A stretch of DNA of 64,000 bases from Thermus brockianus (lineage in GTDB: Bacteria; Deinococcota; Deinococci; Deinococcales; Thermaceae), in the NCBI RefSeq assembly GCF_021462505.1, contig NZ_JAKEDV010000010.1, positions 23,225-87,224 on the forward strand, read 5' to 3'. Position 1 is the first letter of the stretch; every line of letters starts with the position of its first letter. The notes under the pieces were generated by a model that saw only the letters and a program-made list of their open reading frames with translations, was not told the origin of the DNA and ran no database searches. Positions 57,241-64,000 of the stretch are shown in pieces. The position numbers and the translations under genes are program-made.

Positions 57241-57820
57241 GGCGCACCTCGCTTTCCTTGGAAAGCCCCTTCTTGGAGGGGGCGTTCAGGTAGAAGAGCT
57301 TGGGCCTGGTGTGCATCTCGGGACGAAGGACATCCACCCGGTTGGCCTGTCGCAAGGCTTGGGAAACGGGGCTATTGGGGTCATCCAAATCCCCGAAGGT
57401 ACGGCAGAGGGTGGGGCAGGTTTCCACGCAGGCCGGCACCTTTCCTTGCGCTAGGCGGTGGGCGCAGAAGGTGCACTTGCTGACGTAGCCCCCTGGGTGG
57501 AGGTAGCGGGCATCGTAAGGGCAGGCGGCCACACAAGCCCCGCAGGCGATGCACTTCTTGGGGTCCACGAGCACCAAACCCTCTGGGGTCTGGTAGCTGG
57601 CTCCCGTGGGGCAAACGGGCACGCACGGGGGGTTTTCGCAGTGCAGGCACTGCTCGGGGCGAAACTCCACGGTAAGGTCGGGGAAGGTGCCCAGCTCCCG
57701 TTCCCGGATCCAAAGGTTGAAAGCGCCTGGGGGCACCTCGTTTTCCATCTTGCAGGCCACGGCGCAGGCGGCGCAGCCTACGCAGAGGGATAGGTCAATG
57801 GCCATGGCGTAGCGGGGCAT
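57233..57820 (-). CDS. psrB: Polysulfide reductase iron-sulfur subunit PsrB
   Basis: PsrB relays electrons from PsrC to PsrA through four 4Fe-4S clusters. The 195-residue protein has four Cys clusters: CVGCAACAVAC, CLHCENPPCVPVC, CIACGACVAACP and CTFCAHRLAQGKVPACVETCP. ATG 57820 overlaps the psrA stop as TGATG; the AGGAGG site is inside the last psrA codons. A GTG one codon upstream is possible but unlikely. Confidence 0.97.
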   Translation of the reverse strand: MPRYAMAIDLSLCVGCAACAVACKMENEVPPGAFNLWIRERELGTFPDLTVEFRPEQCLHCENPPCVPVCPTGASYQTPEGLVLVDPKKCIACGACVAACPYDARYLHPGGYVSKCTFCAHRLAQGKVPACVETCPTLCRTFGDLDDPNSPVSQALRQANRVDVLRPEMHTRPKLFYLNAPSKKGLSKESEVRHD

Positions 57821-60117
57821 CACAACCTCCTTTCATCCAAGGGGCGCTTGGCCAGGCGAGAGAGGGCGGGAAGCTGGGGGGGATTGGCCTTCTCTAGGCG
57901 CACGAAGTTCACCCGGAGGCCCGCCCCGCCCGAGATGGGGTCTAGCGTGTAGCGGGTCTGGAGGTAGTTGTCCGAGGCGCCGCGGCCGTGGGCCACCTTC
58001 ATCAAGGGGGCCTTGTGGCCAAAGCCGTGGACCAGGTAGACGCAGTCCCTGCGGATCCTTTCCGTGGGTTTGACCCGCACCGGCCCCTCCCGTACGCCGT
58101 CCTGGTTTTCCAGGTATACGTAATCCCCTTCCTTCAAACCCTGCTTCCGGGCTTCTTCCTTGTGGATCCAAACCTCGTTCTCGGGGTCCATTTCCATGAG
58201 AACCCAGTTGTTTTGGGTGCGAGCGAAGGTGTGGACGGGGCTACGGCCGTAGAGGAGGCGGTAGAAGCCTTCTGGGGGGTCCTCAGGGGGGGTGAAGACG
58301 GGCAGGGGCGAGTGGCCGGCCTCCTTGAACCGTTGGCAGTAAAGTTCAATCTTGCCCGAGGTGGTGCCGAAGGGGAGACGGCCTTCCTTCTCCCAGTCCT
58401 CCAGCCAGGGCTTGCCCTTCTGGATCAAGGTGCCCATGGACTTTAAGGTCTCCAGGTCCAGCCCGATGCTCTGAAGCCGGGTGTTCAGGTATTCTTCAAT
58501 GTCCTTCCAGGGGAAGTAGGCTTCCAGGCCCAGGCGCAGACCCAGCTCCCTGGCGATCCACCAGCCCGGCTTGGTGTCAAAGAGGGGTTCATGGGCGGGT
58601 ACCCTCAGTTCCAGGAAGGGGGTTTTGTGGGCCACAGCCACCAGGTCGTCGTAGCGCTCCAGGTAGGTGGCCTCCGGCAGGATGACGTCCGCCCACATCA
58701 CGTGCTCTTGCGGCAAGACGTCTATGGCCACGTAGAGGTCTAGCTTCTTGAGCGCCTCCTTGGTGCGAGGCACGTTGGGGATGGAGTGGAAGAGGTTGAT
58801 GCCGTAGGCGATGAGCCCCTTGATGGGATAGGGCTCTCCGGTGAGCATGGGCTCTATAAGTTCCTGGATGGCGGTGCTATTGGCGAAAAACTTCCCTTTG
58901 TCCGCCCGGGGCTTGAAACCTTCGGGTTCGTGGTCCCCGCCGGAAGGCCCCGAGCAACCCCCCGCCGCTGGTTCCAGGGGCAAGGGAGGGGTGGGATACT
59001 TCTCTAGGTAAGGACTTTGGGCAATGTAAAAGCCACCGGGGCGCCCGTAGTTGCCCAGAAGGACGTTGAGGTAAAGGAGGGCCATGACCCGGTAGGTGTC
59101 GTTTCCGTACCAGACGTTGTGCCGGGTAGGGGGCAGCACCGCCTGGGGCCTGTGGGCGGCCATTTCCCGCGCCACCTGGCGGATGGTTTCGGCGGGGATT
59201 TCTGTGTATTTTTCCGCCCACTCGGGGGTAAGGTCCTTCACGTGGGCTTTGAGCTCGTCAAAGCCCAGGGTGTACTTCTCTACATACTCCCGGTCGTAGA
59301 GCCCTTCGTAGATGAGCACGTGGATCCAGGCAAGGAGCAAGGCGGTGTCGGTGCCGGGTTTGATGGGGAGCCAGCGGTGGGCTTTAGCGGCGGTGGTGGA
59401 GAACCGGGGGTCCACCACCACCAGCTTGGCGCCCCGCTTGAGGGCTTGGGCGAAGTCCTGGAGCTGCGTGTTATGGGTGTCCTCACCGATGTGGTGCCCC
59501 ACGAGAACGATGTAGCGGGTGTTTTCCCAGTCCACGGGTTCGTGGCCGCCGATGGGCCGGCCAAAAACCCACTGGGAGGCCACCTCCCGGGGAGCGGTGC
59601 AAAGGGAAACGGAGGGTTTGGCGGCGTTGGGGCTGCCCCAGGCGGCGGGCAGGTAGTCCACAAACCAGGTGTCCCCGGTTCCGTGGCCGAAGAAAGCGAT
59701 GGCTTCGGGGCCATACGCCTCCTTGATGGCCAGCATTTTCTGGGCCACGTAGTCCAAAGCCTCCTCCCACGTGGCTACCCGGTACCTGCCCTCGCCGCGG
59801 CTGGAGCCTTCCACCCGGATGAGGGGGCGCTTCAGCCGGTCGGGGTCGTAGGTGGTTTGGGGCATGCCTTGGCCTCGAGGGCATAGCCGGCCCCGGCTTT
59901 TGGGGTTCGCCTCGTATCCCTCCACCTTGTACACGCGGTTTCCCACCGCGTGGGCCACGATGCCGCATCGCCAGAAGCACCCCTCGCAGATTTGGTAGAC
60001 GCTTCGGACCTCCTTGGCGTACCAGGGGGCTTTGGTGGCCTTAGCGGGTCCGCTTCCCCTCAGGGCTAAAGCCCCTGCCCCCAAGGCGCTAAGCTTCAGG
60101 AACTCCCGTCTTTGCAT
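57820..60117 (-). CDS. psrA: Polysulfide reductase catalytic subunit PsrA (molybdopterin)
   Basis: PsrA reduces polysulfide (it may also reduce thiosulfate or related compounds) at a bis-MGD molybdenum site in the periplasm. The 765-residue protein has a Tat signal (RREFLK), a 4Fe-4S site of Cys44, Cys47, Cys51 and Cys79, and the molybdenum ligand Cys173 in SLCTAPREVASQ. Length equals the remembered T. thermophilus PsrA. The start overlaps the torD gene by 29 bases. Its electrons come through PsrB and PsrC from menaquinol. Confidence 0.95.
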   Translation of the reverse strand: MQRREFLKLSALGAGALALRGSGPAKATKAPWYAKEVRSVYQICEGCFWRCGIVAHAVGNRVYKVEGYEANPKSRGRLCPRGQGMPQTTYDPDRLKRPLIRVEGSSRGEGRYRVATWEEALDYVAQKMLAIKEAYGPEAIAFFGHGTGDTWFVDYLPAAWGSPNAAKPSVSLCTAPREVASQWVFGRPIGGHEPVDWENTRYIVLVGHHIGEDTHNTQLQDFAQALKRGAKLVVVDPRFSTTAAKAHRWLPIKPGTDTALLLAWIHVLIYEGLYDREYVEKYTLGFDELKAHVKDLTPEWAEKYTEIPAETIRQVAREMAAHRPQAVLPPTRHNVWYGNDTYRVMALLYLNVLLGNYGRPGGFYIAQSPYLEKYPTPPLPLEPAAGGCSGPSGGDHEPEGFKPRADKGKFFANSTAIQELIEPMLTGEPYPIKGLIAYGINLFHSIPNVPRTKEALKKLDLYVAIDVLPQEHVMWADVILPEATYLERYDDLVAVAHKTPFLELRVPAHEPLFDTKPGWWIARELGLRLGLEAYFPWKDIEEYLNTRLQSIGLDLETLKSMGTLIQKGKPWLEDWEKEGRLPFGTTSGKIELYCQRFKEAGHSPLPVFTPPEDPPEGFYRLLYGRSPVHTFARTQNNWVLMEMDPENEVWIHKEEARKQGLKEGDYVYLENQDGVREGPVRVKPTERIRRDCVYLVHGFGHKAPLMKVAHGRGASDNYLQTRYTLDPISGGAGLRVNFVRLEKANPPQLPALSRLAKRPLDERRL

Positions 60118-60616
60118 CCAATACCTCCTCTAGCCAGGCCACGAGCTGGGCGTAGAAGCCGGTGGGGTCTTTGGCCTTTACCACAGGGGCGAAGCGCTTG
60201 AGCCAAGGACGGAGGAACTCCTGGGCCAAGCGCCGGGCCAGGTCGGGCCGCCTAGGGTGGAGCAGGGCGATGGCCTCGCCTAGGGCTGCCAGGTGGTCGG
60301 GGAGGTCGCGCCAGGTTTCCTGGACCTCCAACCCCCCTTCTCGGTAGATCTCTAAAAGGCGTTGGTAGGAGGGCCCGAAGAGCTCCCCGTCCAGGGCGTA
60401 GCTGGCGTAAGGCGGTGCGGGCAGGCCCTCGGGGTGGGTAACGAAGAGAAGGGTATAGGCCACCTGCAGCTCGCTAAGGGGCACCTGGGGCAAGGTCACG
60501 GGATGCCCAGCGAGCTCTTCCAAGGCGTCTTGTAGGGTGGCACCGTGAAGTTCCCGATAAAGGGCTTCTCCCGGGGGGGAGAAGAGGCTTGCCGTGACCC
60601 AGCCCAGGAGTTCCAT
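60089..60616 (-). CDS. TorD/DmsD-family chaperone for PsrA
   Basis: TorD-family proteins bind the Tat signal of a molybdoenzyme and help insert its cofactor. This 175-residue all-helical protein has the family pattern LQVAYTLLFVTHPEGLPAPPYASYALDGELFG (given here only as a description: the PPY-S-Y segment follows an LF region) and a C-terminal FLRPWLKRFAP with the conserved acidic HP-D segment. Directly upstream of and overlapping psrA, it is most likely its dedicated chaperone. GGAGGT precedes ATG 60616. Confidence 0.85.
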   Translation of the reverse strand: MELLGWVTASLFSPPGEALYRELHGATLQDALEELAGHPVTLPQVPLSELQVAYTLLFVTHPEGLPAPPYASYALDGELFGPSYQRLLEIYREGGLEVQETWRDLPDHLAALGEAIALLHPRRPDLARRLAQEFLRPWLKRFAPVVKAKDPTGFYAQLVAWLEEVLDAKTGVPEA

Positions 60617-60634
60617 GCCTCACCTCCTGGCCTG

Positions 60635-60662
60635 AGGTTAGGGCTTGCACTCCTTTTCACAA
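60635..60662 (-). promoter_or_regulatory. Candidate promoter of torD-psrABC-rhodanese
   Basis: On the minus strand TTGTGA (60662-60657) and TAACCT (60640-60635) are separated by 16 bases and lie just before the GGAGGT of torD. Confidence 0.5.
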
Positions 60663-60663
60663 G

Positions 60664-60692
60664 ACGGAGCGCTTCCGACGCCTCCGTCGGAA
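60664..60692. promoter_or_regulatory. Overlapping inverted repeats upstream of the psr promoter
   Basis: TTCCGACG (60673-60680) and CGTCGGAA (60685-60692) form a perfect 8-bp dyad with a 4-base centre. A second dyad, ACGGAG (60664-60669) with CTCCGT (60682-60687), overlaps it. There is no T-run on either side. The site lies between the response regulator stop and the psr -35 box, so it could be the regulator's binding site or a weak terminator. Confidence 0.5.
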
Positions 60693-60718
60693 ACTCTCCT
60701 AAGGCATATGTCCCGGGG

Positions 60719-61315
60719 CTAGATAAGCCCCTGCTTCCGGGCCCAGCGCACCAGGTCTGGGGTGTCCATCAGGCCCAGCTTGTTCAGGGCCCGCTGCTTG
60801 TAGGTGGAGGCCGTTTTCACCGAAACGCCCAGGCGTTCGGCGGCCTGGGAAAGGGTGTGCCCCTGGGCCAAGAGGGTCACCACCGCCCGTTCCCGCTCCG
60901 AGAGGACCTCGAGGCCAGGCTCAAGCTGGCCCTCCAAGAGCGCTTCGGTGAGTTTGGGGTGGAGGTAGCGGAGGCCCTTTTCCAGGCGCTCCAACGCTTC
61001 CAAAAGCTCCTGGTCCAAGGCCGCTTTGGGCAGGTAGCCCTTGGCCCCTAAAGCGAAGGCCCGGGCCACATAGGCGGGCTCGTCGTGCATGGAGACCACC
61101 AGAACCTTGGCCCTTTGGGCCAGCCGCGGAAGGGCCTCCAGCCCTCCCAGGCCCGGGAGGTTTAGATCCAGCAGGACCACGTCCCCGTCCCAGGAGGCCT
61201 TCAAAGCCTCCTCGGCGCTGGCGAACTCCGCCGTCACCTCGTGCCCTTCTTCCTCCAGCAGGAGGCGAAGCCCCTTGCGCACCAGGTGATGGTCCTCCAC
61301 CAAGACCACCCTCAT
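60719..61315 (-). CDS. NarL/FixJ-family response regulator
   Basis: This 198-residue protein has an N-terminal receiver (VVLVEDHHLVRKGL; phospho-acceptor Asp50 in VVLLDLNLPG; conserved Thr/Ser in VVSMHD; Lys in GYLPKAAL) and a C-terminal LuxR-type helix-turn-helix (VLSERERAVVTLLAQG, RLGVSVKTASTYKQRALNKLG). Its ATG overlaps the kinase stop by 4 bases. Position directly upstream of torD-psrABC, same strand, suggests it controls polysulfide reductase (inference). Confidence 0.93.
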   Translation of the reverse strand: MRVVLVEDHHLVRKGLRLLLEEEGHEVTAEFASAEEALKASWDGDVVLLDLNLPGLGGLEALPRLAQRAKVLVVSMHDEPAYVARAFALGAKGYLPKAALDQELLEALERLEKGLRYLHPKLTEALLEGQLEPGLEVLSERERAVVTLLAQGHTLSQAAERLGVSVKTASTYKQRALNKLGLMDTPDLVRWARKQGLI

Positions 61316-62277
61316 AGGGGCACCCCAAACTCCACCCGCGTTCCCTTCCCGGGGGCGGACCGGACGAGGAGGGTACCGCCGAGGGCCTGCACCCGCTCCT
61401 GCATTCCCAATAGACCCACGGAAGGGGGGGTGCGGTTCGGGTCAAAACCCTGGCCGTCGTCCTCCACCACGCCGAATAAGCGGTCCCCGTTCTGCCAGAG
61501 CGCCACCTGGACCCGCGTAGCCCGAGCATGGCGCACCACGTTGGTTAGGGCCTCTTGAACCACGCGGAAAAGGGCCATCTCCTTTTCCTTGGAGAGGGGA
61601 GGTATGTCCAAGTGGGCTTCCACCTCGAGGCCCCCTTTCCTGTAATCCGCCAGATAGCGCTGCAGGGTTTCCTTGAGCCCGAGGTCATCCAGAAGGGGCA
61701 GGCGGAGTTCTCGCGATAACCGCCGAACCTCCTCCAGGGCCTCCGCCAGCCGAGCCCGGGCCATGGGGAGCTTTTCCGGCCGCTTTTCCGCCACCTTAAG
61801 GGTGAGAAGAGCGGCGGTGAGAAGGCTTCCCACCCCATCGTGAAGCTCCCGGCCTACCCTCCGCCGCTCCTCCTCTTGGGCGGCCAGAAGCCGCCCCGCC
61901 ACCTCCAACGAAGGGCGGCGTAGGGCGAGGAGAAGGAGCGCAGGCAGGGCCTCCGGGACCTGTTGGCCGGGTTCTAGGCTTAAGGCGAGGACCGCCAGGA
62001 CCTTCTTCCCCTGGTGCACGGGTAGGGCCACGAAGGAATCCTTTTCCACCTTTTCCCCTCGCCTTAAGGCCTCCTCCGCCAGTGGGCGGGAACGGACGAC
62101 CAAGGGGCAGGTGGTGCGGCAGGCTTGCATTTGCAAAAGGGAAAGCCCTTCCCCTACCCAATAGGCTTCGCCGCAGCGGATAACCCCAGCCTCCTCCAAG
62201 GCGGCCAGGGCGCGGCGGAAGACATCCTGCCGGCCTTTGGCTCCCGCGAGCGCTTCGGCCAGGCGGGCACAATCCAT
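61312..62277 (-). CDS. NarX/NreB-like soluble sensor histidine kinase with N-terminal cysteines
   Basis: This 321-residue kinase has no membrane segment. Residues 1-125 look like a GAF-type sensor with four Cys (3, 35, 53, 57; the last two in ACRTTCP). HisKA_3 follows with the phospho-acceptor His146 in GRELHDGVGSLL and then a HATPase domain (VQEALTNVVRHA, VEDDGQGFDP). The Cys set could hold an iron-sulfur cluster or sense sulfur or redox state; this is inference. TAGGCT ends 8 bases before ATG 62277, and the 8 bases are AAGGAGGT. Confidence 0.9.
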   Translation of the reverse strand: MDCARLAEALAGAKGRQDVFRRALAALEEAGVIRCGEAYWVGEGLSLLQMQACRTTCPLVVRSRPLAEEALRRGEKVEKDSFVALPVHQGKKVLAVLALSLEPGQQVPEALPALLLLALRRPSLEVAGRLLAAQEEERRRVGRELHDGVGSLLTAALLTLKVAEKRPEKLPMARARLAEALEEVRRLSRELRLPLLDDLGLKETLQRYLADYRKGGLEVEAHLDIPPLSKEKEMALFRVVQEALTNVVRHARATRVQVALWQNGDRLFGVVEDDGQGFDPNRTPPSVGLLGMQERVQALGGTLLVRSAPGKGTRVEFGVPL

Positions 62278-62285
62278 ACCTCCTT

Positions 62286-62291
62286 AGCCTA
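62286..62291 (-). promoter_or_regulatory. -10 box of the two-component operon
   Basis: TAGGCT on the minus strand is followed directly by AAGGAGGT and then ATG, an odd combination of a leaderless -10 spacing with a ribosome binding sequence that abuts the start codon. Confidence 0.5.
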
Positions 62292-62317
62292 CGGCCGGTG
62301 TGAGGAGAAAAGTGTCC

Positions 62318-63202
62318 CTAAAGGCCAAAGTATGCCCGGGCTGCCTGGACGTCCGCCTGGATTTGCGCCCTTAGGGCCTCGAGGCTGGGAAAGCGCCTTT
62401 CCTCCCGGAGGCGCTTCAGGAAGCGCACCCGGGCCTCCTCCCCGTAAAGCTCCCCGGCGAAGCCCAGGAGGTGGACCTCAAGCCGCCTTTCTTCCCCTCC
62501 CAGGGTGGGCCGGGTGCCCACGTTGGCCACCCCCTTGTAGCGGCCGAAGCCTCCTTCCACCTCCACGGCGTACACCCCGGGGGGCAGGACCTTCTTGGGG
62601 TGCACCGCCAGGTTGGCGGTGGGGAAGCCGAGCCTCCGCCCAAGCTTCTCCCCCTCCACCACCACCCCGTAGGCCCCGTAGGGGCGGCCCAGGAGGTGGC
62701 GGGCCTCCTCCACCTTCCCCTCCTGGAGGAGGGCGCGGATGCGGCTAGACTTCACCGCTTCCCCTCCCAGGGTGAGGAGGGGGACCACCCGGGTGGGGGC
62801 CACCCGGGAAAGCTCCTCCACTCCCCCCGCCCTTCCTTGCCCGAAGCGGAAGTCTTCCCCCACGTGGATGCGAACCGCCTCCAAGGCCTTTAGGTCCTCC
62901 AGAAAGGCTTCCGCCGGTCTTTTGGCAAAGGCCTCGTTGAAGGGCACCGCCAGGATGAGCTCCACCCCCACTTCCCGCAAGGCCTCTACCTTCTCCGTGA
63001 GGTCCATGAGGAACCCCTCCCCTCGGGTGAAGACCTTGGTGGGGGGATCAAAGGTGTAGACGAGGAGGGGTGCCTTGAGCACCTTGGCCTCGGCCAGGGC
63101 CTGGCGCAGGAGGTACTGGTGGCCCAGGTGCACCCCGTCAAAGGAGCCCACGGCCACCACCTTAGGCCCTTTGGGGACGTCAGCGACCTCGGAGAAAAGC
63201 AT
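62318..63202 (-). CDS. ribF: Bifunctional riboflavin kinase/FAD synthetase RibF
   Basis: RibF makes FMN and then FAD from riboflavin. The 294-residue protein has an N-terminal nucleotidyltransferase domain (VAVGSFDGVHLGHQYLL with the HxGH motif; later KSSRIRALL) and a C-terminal riboflavin kinase domain (GRRLGFPTANL, PPGVYAVEV, NVGTRPTLGG and the catalytic Glu in LEVHLLGF). Both halves appear intact. It overlaps the upstream NUDIX gene by 23 bases. Confidence 0.96.
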   Translation of the reverse strand: MLFSEVADVPKGPKVVAVGSFDGVHLGHQYLLRQALAEAKVLKAPLLVYTFDPPTKVFTRGEGFLMDLTEKVEALREVGVELILAVPFNEAFAKRPAEAFLEDLKALEAVRIHVGEDFRFGQGRAGGVEELSRVAPTRVVPLLTLGGEAVKSSRIRALLQEGKVEEARHLLGRPYGAYGVVVEGEKLGRRLGFPTANLAVHPKKVLPPGVYAVEVEGGFGRYKGVANVGTRPTLGGEERRLEVHLLGFAGELYGEEARVRFLKRLREERRFPSLEALRAQIQADVQAARAYFGL

Positions 63203-63668
63203 GGTAGTAGAGGACTCCCACGAGCCCCGTGGCCGAAAACTCCGCCCCGCCCCGGCGGTGCAGGGCTAAGGCTTCCTCCGGGTTTAGCCAGACCACCTCT
63301 ATGGCCTCGTCCTCGTCGGGGGTGGCCTGGGCTTCCCTCAGGTTTTCCGCCAGGAAGACGAAGGTCTTCTCGTCGGTGAAACCGGGGGAGACGTAGAAGC
63401 TAAAGAGGGGGGTGAGGTCCCCGGTGAGCCCCGTTTCCTCGGCGAGCTCCCTTTGGGCCGCCGCCAGGGGATCTTCCCCGGGTTCAATGAGCCCCGCCGG
63501 GATCTCCAAGGGGGCAAGGCCTATGGCGGGACGCATCTGGCGGACAAAGAGCATCTTGCCCTCCCGGAGGGCGATTACGGCCACCGCCGGTTTGTGCTCC
63601 ACGATCTCGTAGCGCCCTTCCAGGGCCAAGTTCAGGATGCGCCCGCGGTAGAGGTAGGTGCGGCTCAC
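63180..63668 (-). CDS. NUDIX ADP-ribose pyrophosphatase
   Basis: This 162-residue protein matches remembered T. thermophilus ADP-ribose pyrophosphatase, which hydrolyses ADP-ribose to AMP and ribose 5-phosphate. The NUDIX box runs from GLIEPGEDP to RELAEETGL with the REXXEE core intact; VSPGFTDEKTFVFLA follows. The known enzyme starts about 8 residues earlier; here the usable start is GTG 63668, with TACCAT six bases upstream. The N-terminus is therefore slightly uncertain. Confidence 0.92.
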   Translation of the reverse strand: MSRTYLYRGRILNLALEGRYEIVEHKPAVAVIALREGKMLFVRQMRPAIGLAPLEIPAGLIEPGEDPLAAAQRELAEETGLTGDLTPLFSFYVSPGFTDEKTFVFLAENLREAQATPDEDEAIEVVWLNPEEALALHRRGGAEFSATGLVGVLYYHAFLRGR

Positions 63669-63674
63669 GCCTCC

Positions 63675-63680
63675 ATGGTA
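63675..63680 (-). promoter_or_regulatory. -10 box of the NUDIX-ribF operon
   Basis: TACCAT on the minus strand ends 6 bases before GTG 63668. Confidence 0.55.
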
Positions 63681-63684
63681 CGGG

Positions 63685-63707
63685 AAAACCCCGGGGGGCC
63701 TGCCCCC
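63685..63707 (-). terminator. Terminator after the cytochrome-like remnant
   Basis: On the minus strand a GGGGG/CCCCC stem with a 4-base loop is followed by CGGGGTTTT. It lies between the remnant and the NUDIX gene. Confidence 0.55.
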
Positions 63708-63725
63708 AGGGCTTTGGCGCCGCCC

Positions 63726-63933
63726 CTACTGCAGGGCGTTTAGCGTGGCCAGAAGGACGGCCCGGGTGTAGGTGGGGTTGTGGACGCCCTTGGAGCCGTC
63801 GTTTTGGATCAGGAGGTAGTTCCAGGCGGCCCGCACCACGGGGTCCTTGGTGAGGAAGACGGGCTGGCCCTTCTCGTCCCGGATGTCCCCAAGCTGGCTA
63901 TAAAGCACCGTCCCGTCCGTGAGGGTCATCTTA
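63726..63933 (-). pseudogene. C-terminal remnant of a probable multiheme cytochrome c gene
   Basis: About 68 codons are left, ending in TAG at 63728-63726. The segment AAWNYLLIQNDGSKGVHNPT followed by YTRAVL resembles the C-terminus of NrfA/doubled-CXXCH multiheme cytochromes, where DGSxGVHNP is conserved; no heme motif is in the surviving part. The frame runs without its own conserved N-terminus straight into the insertion sequence end at 63934. The ATG at 63929 is probably internal Met. The rest of the gene is expected beyond the element. Confidence 0.65.
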
Positions 63934-63954
63934 GAGGCTGTCGTAAAAGGGTGG

Positions 63955-63960
63955 TATTCT
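63955..63960 (+). promoter_or_regulatory. -10 box of the transposase gene
   Basis: TATTCT ends 6 bases before the transposase ATG 63967. Confidence 0.5.
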
Positions 63961-63966
63961 TGAGGG

Positions 63967-64000
63967 ATGAGCTCTAGACGATCTTACCCCAGCGACCTCA
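63967..64000 (+). CDS. Transposase, N-terminal 11 codons only
   Basis: The visible codons read MSSRRSYPSDL. The YPSDL(T/S) motif, usually followed by DEEW, begins many IS5/IS4-group DDE transposases. The rest is outside the window. Too short to assign further. Confidence 0.6.
   Translation, partial: MSSRRSYPSDL

Larger units (their letters stand above)
63934..64000 (+). mobile_element. Left end of an insertion sequence (probably IS5-like), cut by the window
   Basis: The element appears to start at GAGGCTGTCGTAAAAGG (63934-63950), which looks like a terminal inverted repeat, preceded by TTA, a possible target duplication. A transposase gene starts 33 bases in. The right end is outside the window, so the family and exact boundary are not confirmed. 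Confidence 0.65.

Overview
This window comes from a Thermus species. The DNA is very GC-rich, nearly every third codon position is G or C, and many proteins (RuvB, LysN, all 14 complex I subunits, KsgA, NADH oxidase, HisB, PsrABC, L32, ADP-ribose pyrophosphatase) match remembered T. thermophilus proteins in length and most residues. They are not identical (RuvB, for example, differs at many positions), so this is probably a different species or a distant strain. I recognised the species from memory and did not search.

Layout: 1-2.9 kb, a TPR protein cut by the window edge, a PATAN/DUF4388 regulator and ruvB. 2.9-6.2 kb, panB, a pseudouridine synthase, then an overlapping DNA methyltransferase and PD-(D/E)XK-like nuclease that look like a small restriction-modification unit. 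6.2-13.6 kb, a minus-strand block yceD-rpmF-fabH-fabD-fabG-acpP-fabF-dgt-lysN (ribosomal protein, fatty acid synthesis, dNTP control, lysine synthesis). 13.6-14.3 kb, a four-spacer CRISPR array with a type III-like repeat and no cas genes. 14.4-15.7 kb, arginase and an unknown gene. 15.8-29.7 kb, the complete 14-gene nuo (nqo) operon for respiratory complex I. 29.8-32.1 kb, ksgA, a phosphoesterase and a DdrA/Rad52-like protein. 32.5 kb, tRNA-Ala(CGC). 32.6-36.9 kb, a secreted TPR protein, a WecG/TagA glycosyltransferase, a ComB-like protein and thiL. 36.9-40.5 kb, nox, a decayed HEPN-MNT toxin-antitoxin pair and hisC-hisB-hisH. 40.4-44.2 kb, a PfkB kinase, a PaaK-like ligase, purK and purE. 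44.2-46.9 kb, the bicarbonate transporter pair sbtA-sbtB, DedA, and a TerC protein under a yybP-ykoY manganese riboswitch. 46.9-51.6 kb, a SufT-like protein, malic enzyme and NurA-HerA. 51.7-56 kb, the glycine cleavage genes gcvT-gcvH-gcvPA-gcvPB. 56-62.3 kb, a polysulfide reductase operon (torD-psrA-psrB-psrC-rhodanese) directly downstream of a two-component system. 62.3-64 kb, ribF, a NUDIX hydrolase, the C-terminal remnant of a cytochrome-like gene, and the left end of an insertion sequence that appears to have cut it.

Two features of genome organisation run through the window. First, about twenty genes have a TANNNT -10 box ending only 6-8 bases before the start codon, the signature of leaderless transcription; in three places these boxes sit back to back in divergent gaps of 24-28 bases. 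Second, four convergent gene pairs end on one shared CTAG, each strand reading its own TAG stop. Most of the window is core metabolism. The accessory content is the restriction-modification pair, the orphan CRISPR array, the dead HEPN-MNT pair and the insertion sequence. I do not see a clearly new multi-gene system; the best candidates for new biology are the Cys-containing sensor kinase beside the psr operon, the methylase-nuclease pair, and the pseudo-receiver PATAN protein.
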